A stretch of 64,000 nt of DNA from Lethocerus indicus (lineage: Eukaryota; Arthropoda; Insecta; Hemiptera; Belostomatidae): the NCBI GenBank assembly GCA_019843655.1, contig JACDQD010000011.1, positions 12,008,604 to 12,072,603 on the forward strand, given 5' to 3'. Shown piece by piece: positions 1 to 11,790 of the stretch (position 1 is the stretch's first letter; each line of letters begins with the position of its first letter). Below the pieces are notes generated by a model, which ran no database searches, was not told the DNA's origin, and saw nothing but the letters and a program-made list of their open reading frames with translations. A program made the position numbers and the translations under genes.

Positions 1-167
1 GCTTCTATCTGCATAATCTTCATCTATTATTCTACATTACTTTGTTTCATATACTTGACCAATTGTGATTTGGTAAAAACCTCATTTTAACCATCCAATT
101 AGCCATTTTTGATGTTATGAAAACAAGATTATGAAACAGAAAAAACAAATTCCTCCAAATGGTTTAC

Positions 168-3100
168 CTTTGAAGAAATTGTGGTGCTATTAGAACCCAA
201 ATTGACTTCATTCCTTTCAGCAGAAGGCAATATTTCCTGTCCAACAATCTGCTCCTTTGAAAGATAAGAATTCTGAGGTTCTGGAGTAATAATTTCAGTT
301 GGGCTTTGTACATCAGGTGTACAGCCGACTATTGTCAATTGGGAAAGTTCCTGAGATACTGACGGTGAAAGTATAACACTTTCAGTTTCAAAGCAGGATA
401 GTCCCTGTTGAATGTATATCTTTCTCCTCTTCTCTTTTTCAAATGGTAATTTAACATTGGGTATTTTAATTTTTATCCAATCTTTCGCATCTTTAAAACT
501 TGGGGGATTCTTCGCAGGCATTAATAAAACTGGTCTACGAGTAGTAAGAACACTTGTGGGAATTTTAACATTTTCTTTTCTTGATTTGATCAGTAAAACT
601 TCATTATACATATCTGAACGGATTTTTCTCAACGGATTGCTGAATGATCCAATGAATTCTTCCAAGAAGTGCATATGTTTTGTTGATACTTTTATTAAAT
701 CAAACCCCACTTCTTTACTGCTTGATGTATCATTTGAATTTCCATAAAATGGATCAACCTTCATACATTTTCTTAATCCATACAAGTCCAAATTGTTAAT
801 AACATCTTCTTTACTTGGAGGTAGGTGCAGAGGTTCATAACAATTTTTATTTGCTATTTTTAATCCTCTGTGATTTGATCTAAAATTGTAACACGATGTT
901 TCATAAAAGCTCATAACTCCTAAATCCATAGACATATCCAATGAGCTTTCATTCAGCGATATATCATGTAATGTTTTGTTACTATTAAATGAACAAGACT
1001 CATTTGTGGCAGAATCTGAAATATTAGATTTATTTAATAACTGCTGGTACTCAGAACTTTGAAGCAAACTTCTCTTAATTCCCTCATCAATCTCTGCAGT
1101 ATCCTTCACAACAAATCTTTCCTCAAGAAAATTTACTGAGTCCCCCACAATCCTAAAACATTTTGAATCGTGTTAAATTAAGCAAAGAATATAAATATAT
1201 AAACTATTCTTGCATTAAGTTGCAAATTCAACTTTACTAATTGGGCTATTTATATAAACTGTATATTCAAATACAAAACCAGAAATAGCCCAATAATATA
1301 TAGACGGAAAGAGCCTAGACTGGAACCTTACAGTTAACCAATGAAATTAAATGATAATAAAAACAGAGAAAGATGTGATGTACGGAAAATGTGATGAGAA
1401 CTGGATGGAAACAATGTTGGCACTGGGTAGAGATGCTTAGTGCAACTTTCAAGTTGGCCCACATTCCATAAAATAAAAAATAAAAAAGTGTAATTTGGTC
1501 ACATAATGGCCACAAATGCAAAGTTAGAAACAATTCTTTCGTGCTCATTCACATATGAAGCATGAGGCAGTTTACTTACTCATTGTTTGCTACCTCACTG
1601 GACAAACCTGAAAACATGTTAATATTATTACTTTCTTCTTCCTTTGATTTGTATTTCTTTAACAGTTGTATTCGCAAGCTTTTGTATGATTTTCCAGACA
1701 CCTTATCTTTCTTGCCTCCACTAGCTTTCATTTCTGTACCAAGTTTCTTCCTTACTTTCTCAATCTTTTCCTTACTTGAACTGTTTCCGATTAAGAAATT
1801 ATCTGGTTTAAGCAGTGGAGATTTATTTGGCGATCTAATTTGTTGAGTAATCTGAGCAGCACTGTTCTGAAGTTGTTTTAATAAATCAATTTCACCAGCA
1901 GTGCCTTGGGCACTCCTTGGGTTCGATTCATTCCTTTCACTCTGGGAATTATGCAGCCTGCTGGGTGATTTCTGGATTGAAATTTTCAATGGCTGATACC
2001 GTCTCTTTGGAGATATATCATAAGTGTTCAAGACCCCTTTCTTTGGTGTGTTTTGAACAGGTTGGTTACTACTTATTGCTTTATCGGGAATGTCATCATC
2101 CATATTACCATCGACATACATTGGGCATGAATCAACAGTTTTATCATCATTTGAATTTTCCTTAGCCTTAAGGCTTATTTGGGAAATATTTTCTACACCG
2201 TACCAATACAAATCATCCCATGAATCATCGCTGAAAGAAGAAAAAGTAATACAATTATTATAATTGTTTTCTATACATCACAACTTAAGGCATAAAAATT
2301 ATACAGTTTTTATCCACTTGCTCCTTCCATAGTTAAATAGCTGAAAAATCAAGTTTAATTAATTAAAATAGTCATTTCTTAGGATATATATTTATTTTTT
2401 TCTGCATTGTGACTTTGCCATTATGTGCAAATATTTATATTAAATTCTGATTTGCAAATAAATTAAATAATAATGAATTCAGTTAACAATTAGAGATCAA
2501 AAACAGGGTTGCTTTAACAATCAGAACTGATTTAAATACAATCAACCAATAAAGTTAAATGATCATATTGATTTGTGCAAAAATAAATAATTGAATAATG
2601 CAAGATAACTATCAATTACACATTATTCTGAGGAGAGGATTCTGTTGGTTTTTGAATATCCAAATATTTACTGCTTTCAGTTTCTTCTTCTAATTCTAAA
2701 GGTTGGCTGAGATCAACTTTGTCTGTTTCCTCATCTGATTCTTCATCTTGTTCTTTCTGAGTACCCAAAATACTATCGCAATCAGCCTTTTCATGCTCAT
2801 CATTCCCACCTGCCATAAGTTTATCAATGGCAAGGATTAATGAAATATCCTGAGAATCCACTGTAATAGAAATTAAGACATAAATGAATAGCTAAATAGG
2901 ATACAACCTAATGAATTAAAAATATCAAGAAGAAATGTAAGCATAATTTCATAACAATGTCAATATAGTACATGATAAAATACTACCCACAGAAAAATGA
3001 ATACTCTGGAGAGGGTTGTACATCATGTTCCTCATTAACATCATGGTTTGTATCTATATGGGAAATTTCATTACAAGCAGCGGGCAAAACTGAGTGTTCA

Positions 3101-4867
3101 GAAGTTTCAAGTGGATAGTCTGTTTCTACCAGATCCGCCGGTTTTTCCAACATTATCCTATTCTTAAAATAAAAGATACTAAGATTGATGTTACCTTGAA
3201 AATTAGGAAGGAGATGTAAACCAAAATGGTCTTTGTGATGCATCAATTTAATATGTAAACATTTTAATTAATTATTATTTATGAGGAAATAGTATTCTTA
3301 TTAACATCAAAAAAATAATACCTCAAGAGATAGAAGAAACTGCTCTTTTAGTCTGAGCTCAAATTCATTAGGACTAATATCTGTTTTTTTTTCCAAACTA
3401 GATAGAGAATTCTTTAGATATTCATCTTCAACTTTCCTTCGTTTTTGTTCTTCGGCCCAAATATTAGCTAAACCAGGATTAATATTTCCTAACAAATAAA
3501 AACAAAATGATAATATCTCAAATATATGGCATATATACGGATAAAAACAAATGCCATTTGTTCATGGATTTATTTTATGCTAGTGCCTAACAAGAGATAC
3601 AGCAGACATTTTTATATCAAAAGTGTAAAATCCGAAGTTCAAGAATCAAGAACTGATATAGCTCATGACATCATTCAATGACATCATCATCCGCAAGATT
3701 ACAAATACATTCAGATTACATACATACATACACAAGCACACATCCACATGCATACGCATATGAGCACAAAAACACACAAAACAACTCAACTGTTCCATAA
3801 ACTATATTAATTAATTTAGAAAATATATTATACCTGAAATATCGGTTTTGTTCTGAATACAATCAGCAATTGCATCTCCTTCCAATTCACAATATGTTAC
3901 TTTAAAATTATCCTGAGAAGAAGTACACAGAGAATCTGTAACAGTAACATTATTGTTTTAATATCAAAACAAAGTTTGAAAATGTTCATTTGGCAAATAA
4001 TATTACCTTTTTCATTAGTCCTTTTAACCCAATTAGATATATGAACAAAACTCATTCCATACAAGTTATAATCAATAAAGAACTGAAGAATAAAGGGTAT
4101 ATGTGCCTCATATGGTTGAAAAATTTTATTACAAATTGAACCATTCTGTAAAGTGAAAAAATAATTAGCAACTTATATTATACCAAATTAACAACTACAA
4201 TTATATTTTTAAAAAAATGAATACCTGGAGTAAATGTACAGCTTTTTTAATAACTGATGGATTGTAAAAATATATTTTGAAAAAGTTGTGTTCCTTGGCA
4301 TTGTAACCATAAAAAGGTCTGAAAAATAAATTCGGCATAGTTTAAACCAAATATTATTTTAGCAAACATACAAATACAAATTGGTAAATATTCTCACATT
4401 CATTGTCTTATCAGTCACACATCACACATCAATACTGATATCATAACAATACATATATATCTATACTCACATTCCACTAACTAATATTATTTTAAAAACA
4501 TGTTGCACGGCAGGAGAACCAGAGTCCCTGTTAATAACTTCATCTATGCCATTTGCAATCTGATACATTATAGTAGCTGCATTTCCTCTCCCATCAAATG
4601 GTATATAAATGTACGGCAGAACTCCATGTACATGTATACAAGTTTTAACCCCTTTAAACATATAAGTTAGTTAAACGTAATGATTCTTAATCAAGTGTGT
4701 AGATTCATCATTTTTTATTTAAATTAACCTGATGGGGTGATTCCAAATATCCTTATGACAGGCACCAGTCTAACGGGGGCGCCTCTAAAATGAGAATAAG
4801 TTACATCCAGGCCACGAACAGGCGGATTTAAGTAATAGTCCACATTGACTATTCTTGCTGAAACCAT
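168..4867 (-). CDS. REV3L: DNA polymerase zeta catalytic subunit, N-terminal part (partial gene)
   Basis: Catalytic subunit of the translesion B-family DNA polymerase zeta, acting in the nucleus with REV7 to extend past DNA lesions. Ten coding exons are readable on the minus strand: 4867-4729, 4651-4471, 4318-4225, 4145-4007, 3935-3834, 3488-3322, 3162-2991, 2860-2620, 2230-1580 and 1152-168. All junctions keep phase and give about 957 residues. The family-specific N-terminus is clear: MVSARIVNVDYY, then KTCIHVHGVLPYIYIPFDG, PFYGYNAKEH and KIYFYNPSVIKKAV, matching the polymerase N-terminal/exonuclease-like domain. After that comes a long, low-complexity, Ser/Glu/Lys-rich middle with an acidic stretch (ESDEETDKVD), as expected for REV3. 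The palm and finger motifs and the C-terminal Cys clusters are not present because the gene continues beyond base 1. The start is the first ATG and matches the family start. Identification is by family similarity; exon ends are my reading. Confidence 0.93.
1240..1294. repeat. Short inverted repeat in REV3L intron
   Basis: ATTGGGCTATTT at 1240-1251 and its exact reverse complement AAATAGCCCAAT at 1283-1294 enclose a 31-base AT-rich loop, inside the intron between the exons ending at 1580 and starting at 1152. It could be a hairpin or the ends of a very small MITE. No clear target duplication is seen. Confidence 0.55.
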
Positions 4868-5765
4868 TGGAAATTATCATCCATTAATTGGCGACACTGA
4901 ACCTTCAATTACAATTACAGAACGTAGAAAAATACAAAATTGCGGAAGGTTAAATGAGGTTACTCTATTATTCCCGCCATAGATGTCTCCCGTGAAAAAA
5001 TGATTCAAAAAAATGTTTCAAATAACTTTTGTTTATTTTTTGTATTTACTTCCCCCAAAGAATAATACGCATTTTTTAAATTCAATTATTTAATTTTTTA
5101 TTTATTGCTGATAAGGTAAACGGCGTCTTATATTAATTTACCTATAAACAATTTAACGAATAAAAAACTATTACATCTATCTTACGATATAATAAGAGAG
5201 ATACGGAGATAATATTTAAAACCAAAGAATTTCCTAGTGTTCTGATGATCTTAAACGTATAACAGAATTACGGGAAAGACATACTTCATTTGAAAGTATG
5301 TATTTTAAAAATGTATTTATTTTAAAATATGAACGTTGCGGTATACTAAGAACTCTAAAAATAATATTAAACTTTTAATAATAATTAAAGCGATAAAGCG
5401 AAATAAACAAGATGACTTGATAATTATCATGAATAATTATGCATTGTTTTTAAATAATAATCCGTTGATTAACTAAAACAATTAGTAATTTTAATCAAAA
5501 CCGGTAATTATTTTTATTATAATTATTCCTAAATTTTAAAAAAACTACTGTACTAGATATTTTTAAGAAAGTGTTATCAAAGAATACTATTTATTTATAA
5601 CTAAAAGTTCCTTTCATTTTATTTTAAGTTAATCATAACTACAATTTAATATTATATTGAATGGCAATAAACTTTCCAATGGTTGAAATAAACCATTAAG
5701 ATAAAAAGTCACACAAAAGTATTTATCAGTTGAAAAAACTAATGACAAACGTCAATGATTTGATA
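4868..5765. other. Spacer upstream of REV3L, probable promoter side
   Basis: Very AT-rich sequence immediately 5' of the REV3L start. No gene, RNA or convincing transposon is readable. The REV3L 5' UTR and promoter must lie here, but no TATA box or initiator stands out enough to call. Confidence 0.5.
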
Positions 5766-5806
5766 AAATCAATAACGTTTTCTCTAATGAGAAACGTTAT
5801 TGATTT
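5766..5806. repeat. Near-perfect inverted repeat (hairpin) in REV3L upstream spacer
   Basis: The arm AAATCAATAACGTTT at 5766-5780 is followed after 11 bases by AAACGTTATTGATTT at 5792-5806. The flanks extend the pairing imperfectly (TTTGATAAAATC against GATTTGATAAGC). Each arm contains the core AACGTT. It could be a cruciform or a small MITE, about 0.9 kb upstream of the REV3L ATG. Confidence 0.7.
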
Positions 5807-5871
5807 GATAAGCGAGGTACTAACAAAGTTGTACTGTGTGTGAAATGAATCGTAATTGAATTTTTTCTAAA

Positions 5872-6129
5872 GTGAAAATGTGTTTTCACAAATCTTATGC
5901 AGGCAATTTAAATATAATTCGCAGGCTCCTTTACAAACAGCTAGACGACGATACGAGTCACTTTTATCCGCTGCGTCATATACCAGTACTTCCTGATATA
6001 GTGTGTTTGTTACACAGTTTAATCACTTCACTAGCGAAATCGCGGTCACAATACTATACATATACAATAGGGGATCCCATAAAGGTTAGATTAGTTCTCA
6101 TCAACACGTTAATCTTAAGTGGTGTATGA
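5872..6129 (+). other. Unassigned 85-codon open frame
   Basis: An ATG-initiated frame of 85 codons with fairly ordinary amino-acid use (it includes IIRRLLYKQLDDDTSHFYP), divergent from REV3L. I do not recognise any domain and see no obvious downstream exon. It is listed only because the composition is less AT-biased than the flanks. It may be chance or a decayed transposon. Confidence 0.15.
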
Positions 6130-6618
6130 CTCTATTTTTTGGCCAGTAGAGTTTTTTTTATTAAATGGCCGAAAGCTTTGTAGTTTCGAAGTAATTCGGG
6201 TCAATAACATCGATTAATTTGGAAATTTTGGTCACGGAAAGTAAAATGCGGCAAGTAATACAGTTGTGTTTCTCCTCCACAATACAGTCTACTTATCCTG
6301 AGAAGTCCTATGAGGTCGGGTGGGCTGGGTGGCTGGGGGTCTGAGGGCATGGTGAGTTTTCTTCAGTTTTGTTAATTGGGCCTTCTTTAGTTTTGTTAAT
6401 TCAGAACCTGTGTCACATAAATCACGTCTGTAAATATAGTATACTAGCTGGTGCTGGTTCGGTTAAAGAACTTGCAATGTTAATTCAATCACACCTTGCA
6501 CGCTGACTGTCTGGATGATGATTTTGAAGAATTGAATTGGAGACAAATATATTTACTTTCCTTGAGTAATCTAGGTAATTGTCTCTTCTCCACGAATTAC
6601 AAATTAATCTTCACATTC

Positions 6619-6985
6619 TCATATTAATGCTTGTTTGTACGTTACATTTTCGGTAGAACTCTCGTCAGCCAAAATAAATAAGCCTTGAGTCACGTACTCT
6701 GGAAGAAGCAACGTGAAGCTGACCGCGCCCCAAAACATATTGGTTCCAAATGTAAGCCGATAACATTAAGTGATTACCTCCGTGCTTTATTTATTGAAAT
6801 GGCAAACAGCAGCCTAATGAGGAACTGTAGTCTCGAACTCAAAGGGTAAATCACTGGGAATAAGTGATATTTTCGGAATAAAATTTCCCTTTCACACAAC
6901 CCGTTAAAACTGTTGCATGAGTAACGTTTTTTGCACACAATCTAGTTCCATTGGTGCCTTGGTGGATCTAGATTTCGAAGAAATA
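6619..6985 (-). pseudogene. Decayed Helitron Rep/helicase C-terminus
   Basis: Read on the minus strand, and allowing frameshifts and stops, this stretch gives in order NLDPPRHQWN, a segment equivalent to the NGTRLCVK region (here with a stop, then VCKK), SLIPSDLPFEFE, and RGQLHVASSRVRDSRLIYF, followed by VTYKQALI. These are the conserved last motifs of the Pif1-like helicase of Helitron transposons (IPxxPTDxPFxF, GQLYVAxSRV, NVVYxEAL). The frame changes at least twice and carries several stops, so the element is dead. Element ends (5' TC, 3' CTRR with hairpin) were not found. The family call rests on motif order; the frame breaks are seen directly. Confidence 0.75.
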
Positions 6986-7113
6986 TGAAATTAATCCTGT
7001 TTTCAACTGTAAGTTATACTGTATAATTTCAACTATTGAACGACCTTTGTTAACCGATCGTTTTTATCGAGCCTTTTTTCAGTTAATCAGTCAAACTGAG
7101 TGGTTTTTATGAG

Positions 7114-7116
<3 letters not shown>

Positions 7117-7153
<37 letters not shown>
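7117..7153. repeat. (TA)n microsatellite
   Basis: An uninterrupted run of about 18 TA units. Confidence 0.95.
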
Positions 7154-7156
<3 letters not shown>

Positions 7157-8700
7157 GCCCCGATCACCTCAGCGCTGTCTCCTTGTTACCTGCATCCATT
7201 GCAGTGGTTGTACGTACATATATATGTTGTTTATAACCATATATATACTGTACATATTTATTCATAAATGAATCCTTCTTGTTCCACGTCGTTAGGATGG
7301 ATTCCCACAACTTTACCGAGCTTTTTTACTACTGTAAGTTTGCATAATTTTTTAAAAAAATAATATGTTTAAACGGTTTCGCATTTAATCCCTTAGTACC
7401 GAATTTTTAACCTAACACTTGGCAACTCTCGAACTCTTCATTTTTGTTCTCGATGTCTCTTAGTGTAAGTCGATCAAGGCAAAGAGGGGAGCGGATACAG
7501 AAAATAGCACAAGTGTATAACATTAGACATACAAAAAAGCTGAGAAAAAAGTAAAATAAATGTTATGTTGAAATATATGATTAATAATCCATATATGCCA
7601 TTATCGGACACGTATTAGTTTAGTTCATCGGAAGTTCTCAATAAATCCGTCACTACTAACGACGCGAGCAGTAATAAAATTGATTATTTGTTTCAACAGC
7701 TAATTAACAGGAAACTTTTCAACCTTCCATTTAAATAATGCAGGTCAAAATTTTTTAAAATGCCAATAAATAATTAAACCAACGTATGTTATGACCAGCT
7801 GTACTTGTCCCGAAATCTACATGTCGATTCAAATAAAGCAATACAAAAGACTGATATTGACTTTAAGACAACTGAATATTGAGATTATTTATTCTGGTTG
7901 CATAACGCAGATTCATTATACCCTTGCGGTATCAATGATTAGAATTGTACATTCTGTACAATTTATCACTTCGAAGAGTTATTTATTTATCACTTCGAGA
8001 AGTTACTTTAGCCTGACATGTTGTGGGTCTTATTAGATGGGAAATGAAGCTGGCTATTTCAAGATTCAGTTGACTCTGCGGGAATCCCAAATGTCACAAA
8101 TGAACGCAATGCGCCACGTAACATATTAAATAACAACTTTACAAAAAAAAGAATCACGTCTTCTGCTCATTAATTTCGCCACGTTCTAATTTGAATCTAA
8201 CGCGTACACTGAAGTGAGTCCTCTCTTTTAATAAACTGAGTTTTGCAATTTAAAACATTTAAATCTGCACCCCACCACTGGAAATTACTTCGGCTATTTG
8301 CTTTGGCCCGCGAGGGTTCGAATACTGGCATATTTTCCGACTATTAATTTTACCAAGGTCAGTAGCATTCCATTAACAATGTAGGACGGTGCGCAGTAAC
8401 AGACAGTTGCACTTTTTGAAACCGCAATGCCCTAGTGTCTCACCTACAGATTCTTTTTAAAACTTTAAGTTAAGTATTTTAATCCTTAGGCTTCTGACCA
8501 GAAGATGGCATTCACGACTACAAACGCCGTTGGTTGAACCCATTTACTATATTTCATGTGTTCAAAGGCCTGTACACCTTTATTCGTGTTGACTTGTGGA
8601 AATCAGTCACTTCTAACAGTTATAATATTCTAGCCGTTTCAAATTCAAGTCAGGATTAATGTCCAATATTTGCCTGATATTTTGCAACTTCAAAACAAAT

Positions 8701-8985
8701 CTACAGCATGGAATTGCGCGTTATATGTTTTTGTGAACACAGATAACTACTCTGCACTGATTGCGATATCAAATGTGTGATAACATTATACGATAAAACC
8801 CTCCACTCCAAATACCAGCCTGTACAAGTCTCACTCAATACAAACGGTGACAAAAGGCCGTTGTAGGAATAAGGTTTATTATTAGCATCTAACAGCTTAC
8901 ATATTCTTCGAAATAATAAGCCGCTATATTTATACACTTGTTTCAACGCATCGTTACATTTTCTTATATCTGCAGCAAAGTCCAC
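8701..8985 (-). other. Unassigned 94-codon open frame
   Basis: A minus-strand frame with protein-like composition (it begins MDFAADIRKCNDALKQVYKY and contains LLFRRICKLLDANN). It can be extended upstream without a stop through a short stretch (roughly ILPHSPFKSV). I recognise no family. It could be a transposon-derived coding fragment, given its GC content above the surroundings, or chance. Confidence 0.2.
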
Positions 8986-10815
8986 GGACTTAAAAGGCGA
9001 ATGTGGCAGAATCTCCTGATCCCATTTTTTAACGTTTCAAGCGCACCGCAGGTTTCATTTTATTTAAATTCTTTTTTTTAATTTTCATGTCCGAGTGCCG
9101 ATAACATTCGGCCGGCTATGAAAAACAACTGAAAAATCCCAAAAGGTCGTTAGCATCACTATACCGTGCCGATGGTTGATTTTTTTTGTTTTTAATAATA
9201 GTAGAACATGGATGCCTGCATTCCATTTATAGCCAAGACCTCGCCCAACCAAACCTCTTTTTGTTTGGCCAGTTGTGTAGGGTCGTTTGATAACAAAGAA
9301 TAAGTTTAAACTATGTTCACAACTGGCTCAGATCGCAAGAAAAGAAATACTTCGCTCCTACTGGTAACCTAGTAGTGCTTAACTAGTTGTTTACAGTTGT
9401 AAACAACTGTATGAAAGTAGCACGGGATTGAAATATAAGTCAAATCTTATATTCACATTTAAAAAAATATAGGTTTCCTGTTATTTTAACCGTTAATTTT
9501 TTTGAATGACCCCCTTATATTAACCACTATGTTTTTATAATAAATAATTTGTATATGTGCGTTAAATTATACAAAAGATCGAAACTTATTCAGTTTATAT
9601 ATGTCTATTCTAACTTATTCCGTTTATGTTATGATAACACACAACAAATATTTATACGCTTCTCAAATACACAATTTATAGAAATGCGTCATTAGTAAAT
9701 AATTCCTAAGGAATGTGAATGGAGTGTGTTGGTTGTACTGCCTACTGTGTAATAATTTCTGCTTTCTAGTGTACTTTGTTGTATTGTTTAGCTTTAGGTT
9801 TAGGTATTTAATATTAAAAGTAACCATTAATCACTATTTGTGCGTTATTTCGCATTATTAAGTTTAAACTAACTAAAGTATTAACAGGAGTTATTTGTTT
9901 TTTGATTGTATCAAACACTGATTTCAATATTGTACTAGCACGGATTGTCTCGGTCCTTTAGCAGAACACTTCCGTTTTTTAGACGTTCACAACATTTTAT
10001 ATAAGTAAGTCATGGTCAGATAGTTATATTGGCCGAAACTATATTCTAGTTAACAGAATAGCATATGAACTGCTTTGAGGAAGTTGGTTTTTATATCTGT
10101 GAATATGGCTGCTCTTATTATAGTGTTCAGCCTAATGCAATGGGCTAACTTCATTTTTTGAAGATTGGAGAACATTTCAGATTCAATTTTTCATTTATTT
10201 GGTCTTTGATTTATGTTATATTTGTTTTTATTTATGTGATGGATAACTAAGATTATTATAATTGTCATTATACCAAGGGAACCTGTATTTCCTTCACAGT
10301 AGTCCTATGTCTTATGGCCGATCTCATAAAATGTCACTGATCTCAGGGACCACTAGGCTATTTTGTTCCAATTACATTTTTCTTCATAACTTCCCCCTTA
10401 AGGCTATTGTAAAGAATTGTTACAGGTAACCCCAATAATATCCACTCAACTATATTATTGAGATCTAGCTATTACTTATTAGGACTATATTTGCAATTAT
10501 AACCAATGTGTCATAAAAGTGTATGCCAATTTGGATTCTCCACAGAGTATTTAATATTCCTATTTCTGTAATGACAGTTTTAAATATATGTATCCAACAC
10601 CATTAAAAGACTAGTGTTATTTTTTTTTATGATTGTGAGCTTAAGGTCAAATACAATCGAGTATTTCTTTTTCCCCCATTAATTTTATGATGCGCGCATA
10701 TTGCCATAAGCACAATTGCGCATTATATAAATTCAACCAAAAAACTTTTTTATGAGCTCAGTATGTTCACAATTATACTTTAGTTGTAGGGCCTGTGGTT
10801 TAAGTAAATGATATA

Positions 10816-10990
10816 TTGAAGAGTCCCACTAGTTCAGGGTGTTGAGCATGAGTCTTGGGACCCAAAGGTCAGTGGTTTGAATCCACCTGGACAAGTTATT
10901 TGCAAGTAGGGACAGTGATAGGAGGCAGTATAAGCCACTCACTATGTATCACAAAACATATTACTAGCTGTAAAATGTCGATTATGATAT
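10816..10990 (+). mobile_element. tRNA-derived SINE, copy 1
   Basis: The head resembles a tRNA: CTTGGGACCC followed by an RNA polymerase III box B, GGTTTGAATCC, near 10874. It is followed by a body shared with two other copies in the window (40614-40790 and 53597-53785): a TTTGCAAGTAGGGA segment, AGTATAAGCCACTCACT, then ATCACAAAA. The homologous head and body in independent introns show a dispersed family. Box A is degenerate. No target duplication was resolved. Confidence 0.75.
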
Positions 10991-11790
10991 ATAAACCTGA
11001 AAAAAATATATATTGAATCAGCTCTGTGCATGTTTGAAATTGGGGAGTGATGATCTGAAAGATGTTAATAAAAAAACATTTTTATTTCATTTTAGATTTA
11101 ATAATGTAATATTTTAATAAATATATAATTTTCTTCTCAATTTTTTTTTTAAATGTGGTGCTAAAAACAACAAAACTATCATTGTATAACAGTATCGAAT
11201 CCCCCCCCCCACATATAATTGAAGCTGAAGTATATCAATATTATAATTATTTTTATATAGATAAAATTTATTTATTATGATTACATCATATGGTTATCAT
11301 GTGGCAGGAAAATGAAAGTCTGAATTATTTCTAAGTATGTCCATATATCCTTGGTAAAGTATTTTCCTTCATCTTATTTTATATATACTATGTTCATAAT
11401 GAATGTATGTTATTAGAAGATATTAATTTCAATTTATTTATACTGTTCCCTTTTTCTTATTTTTAAATTTATGTACATATCCACTGTATTACCATTTCAT
11501 GGAAAACAGTTTTTTTTCCCCATTTTTTTGGTCGGCCCTAATATGTGCTGAGAGGATGATAATTAAAGTACAAAAATCAAGGTGGCCAAGGATTATCATT
11601 GATAACTCGATATTTTTAATATCTCGTATCAACACATTTGTTAAAAAGATATAACTATGACTGCATAATTAAATCCTTATAACAAGTTTCAATTATTAAA
11701 ATTTTGTTTATATATGTCTGTATTATAGCTGATACAGTTGTGTGGTATCATTTATTAAATTAACTCCTCAGTGTTGGTCTATTTTTCAAG
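10991..11790. other. AT-rich spacer before the IAP start
   Basis: Contains a C10 tract at 11201-11210 and otherwise AT-rich unique sequence. The IAP 5' UTR or a 5' splice acceptor probably lies in the last few hundred bases, but I cannot place it. Confidence 0.4.

Larger units (their letters stand above)
7001..10815. other. Long spacer upstream of the IAP gene
   Basis: About 3.8 kb with no gene I can support. It includes the (TA)n run at 7117-7153, a 20-base near-duplicate around 7965 and 7990 (ATCACTTCGA repeated), and a less AT-rich zone at 8000-9300 that may be old transposon or an untranslated first exon of the downstream gene. An open frame at 8701-8985 is listed separately. Confidence 0.4.

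Noticed and set aside
412..747. 111-codon plus-strand frame across REV3L exon
   Set aside because: Antisense shadow of the REV3L coding exon 168-1152.
3700..3780. ACATACATACA-rich stretch as microsatellite
   Set aside because: Too degenerate and short; ordinary low complexity in a REV3L intron.
7791..8036. 81-codon plus-strand open frame
   Set aside because: No recognisable domain, and part of it covers a short internal near-duplicate (ATCACTTCGA); likely chance.
10816..10990. Functional tRNA gene
   Set aside because: The tRNA-like head lacks paired acceptor stem and clean box A and is followed by a body shared with other dispersed copies, so it is a SINE.
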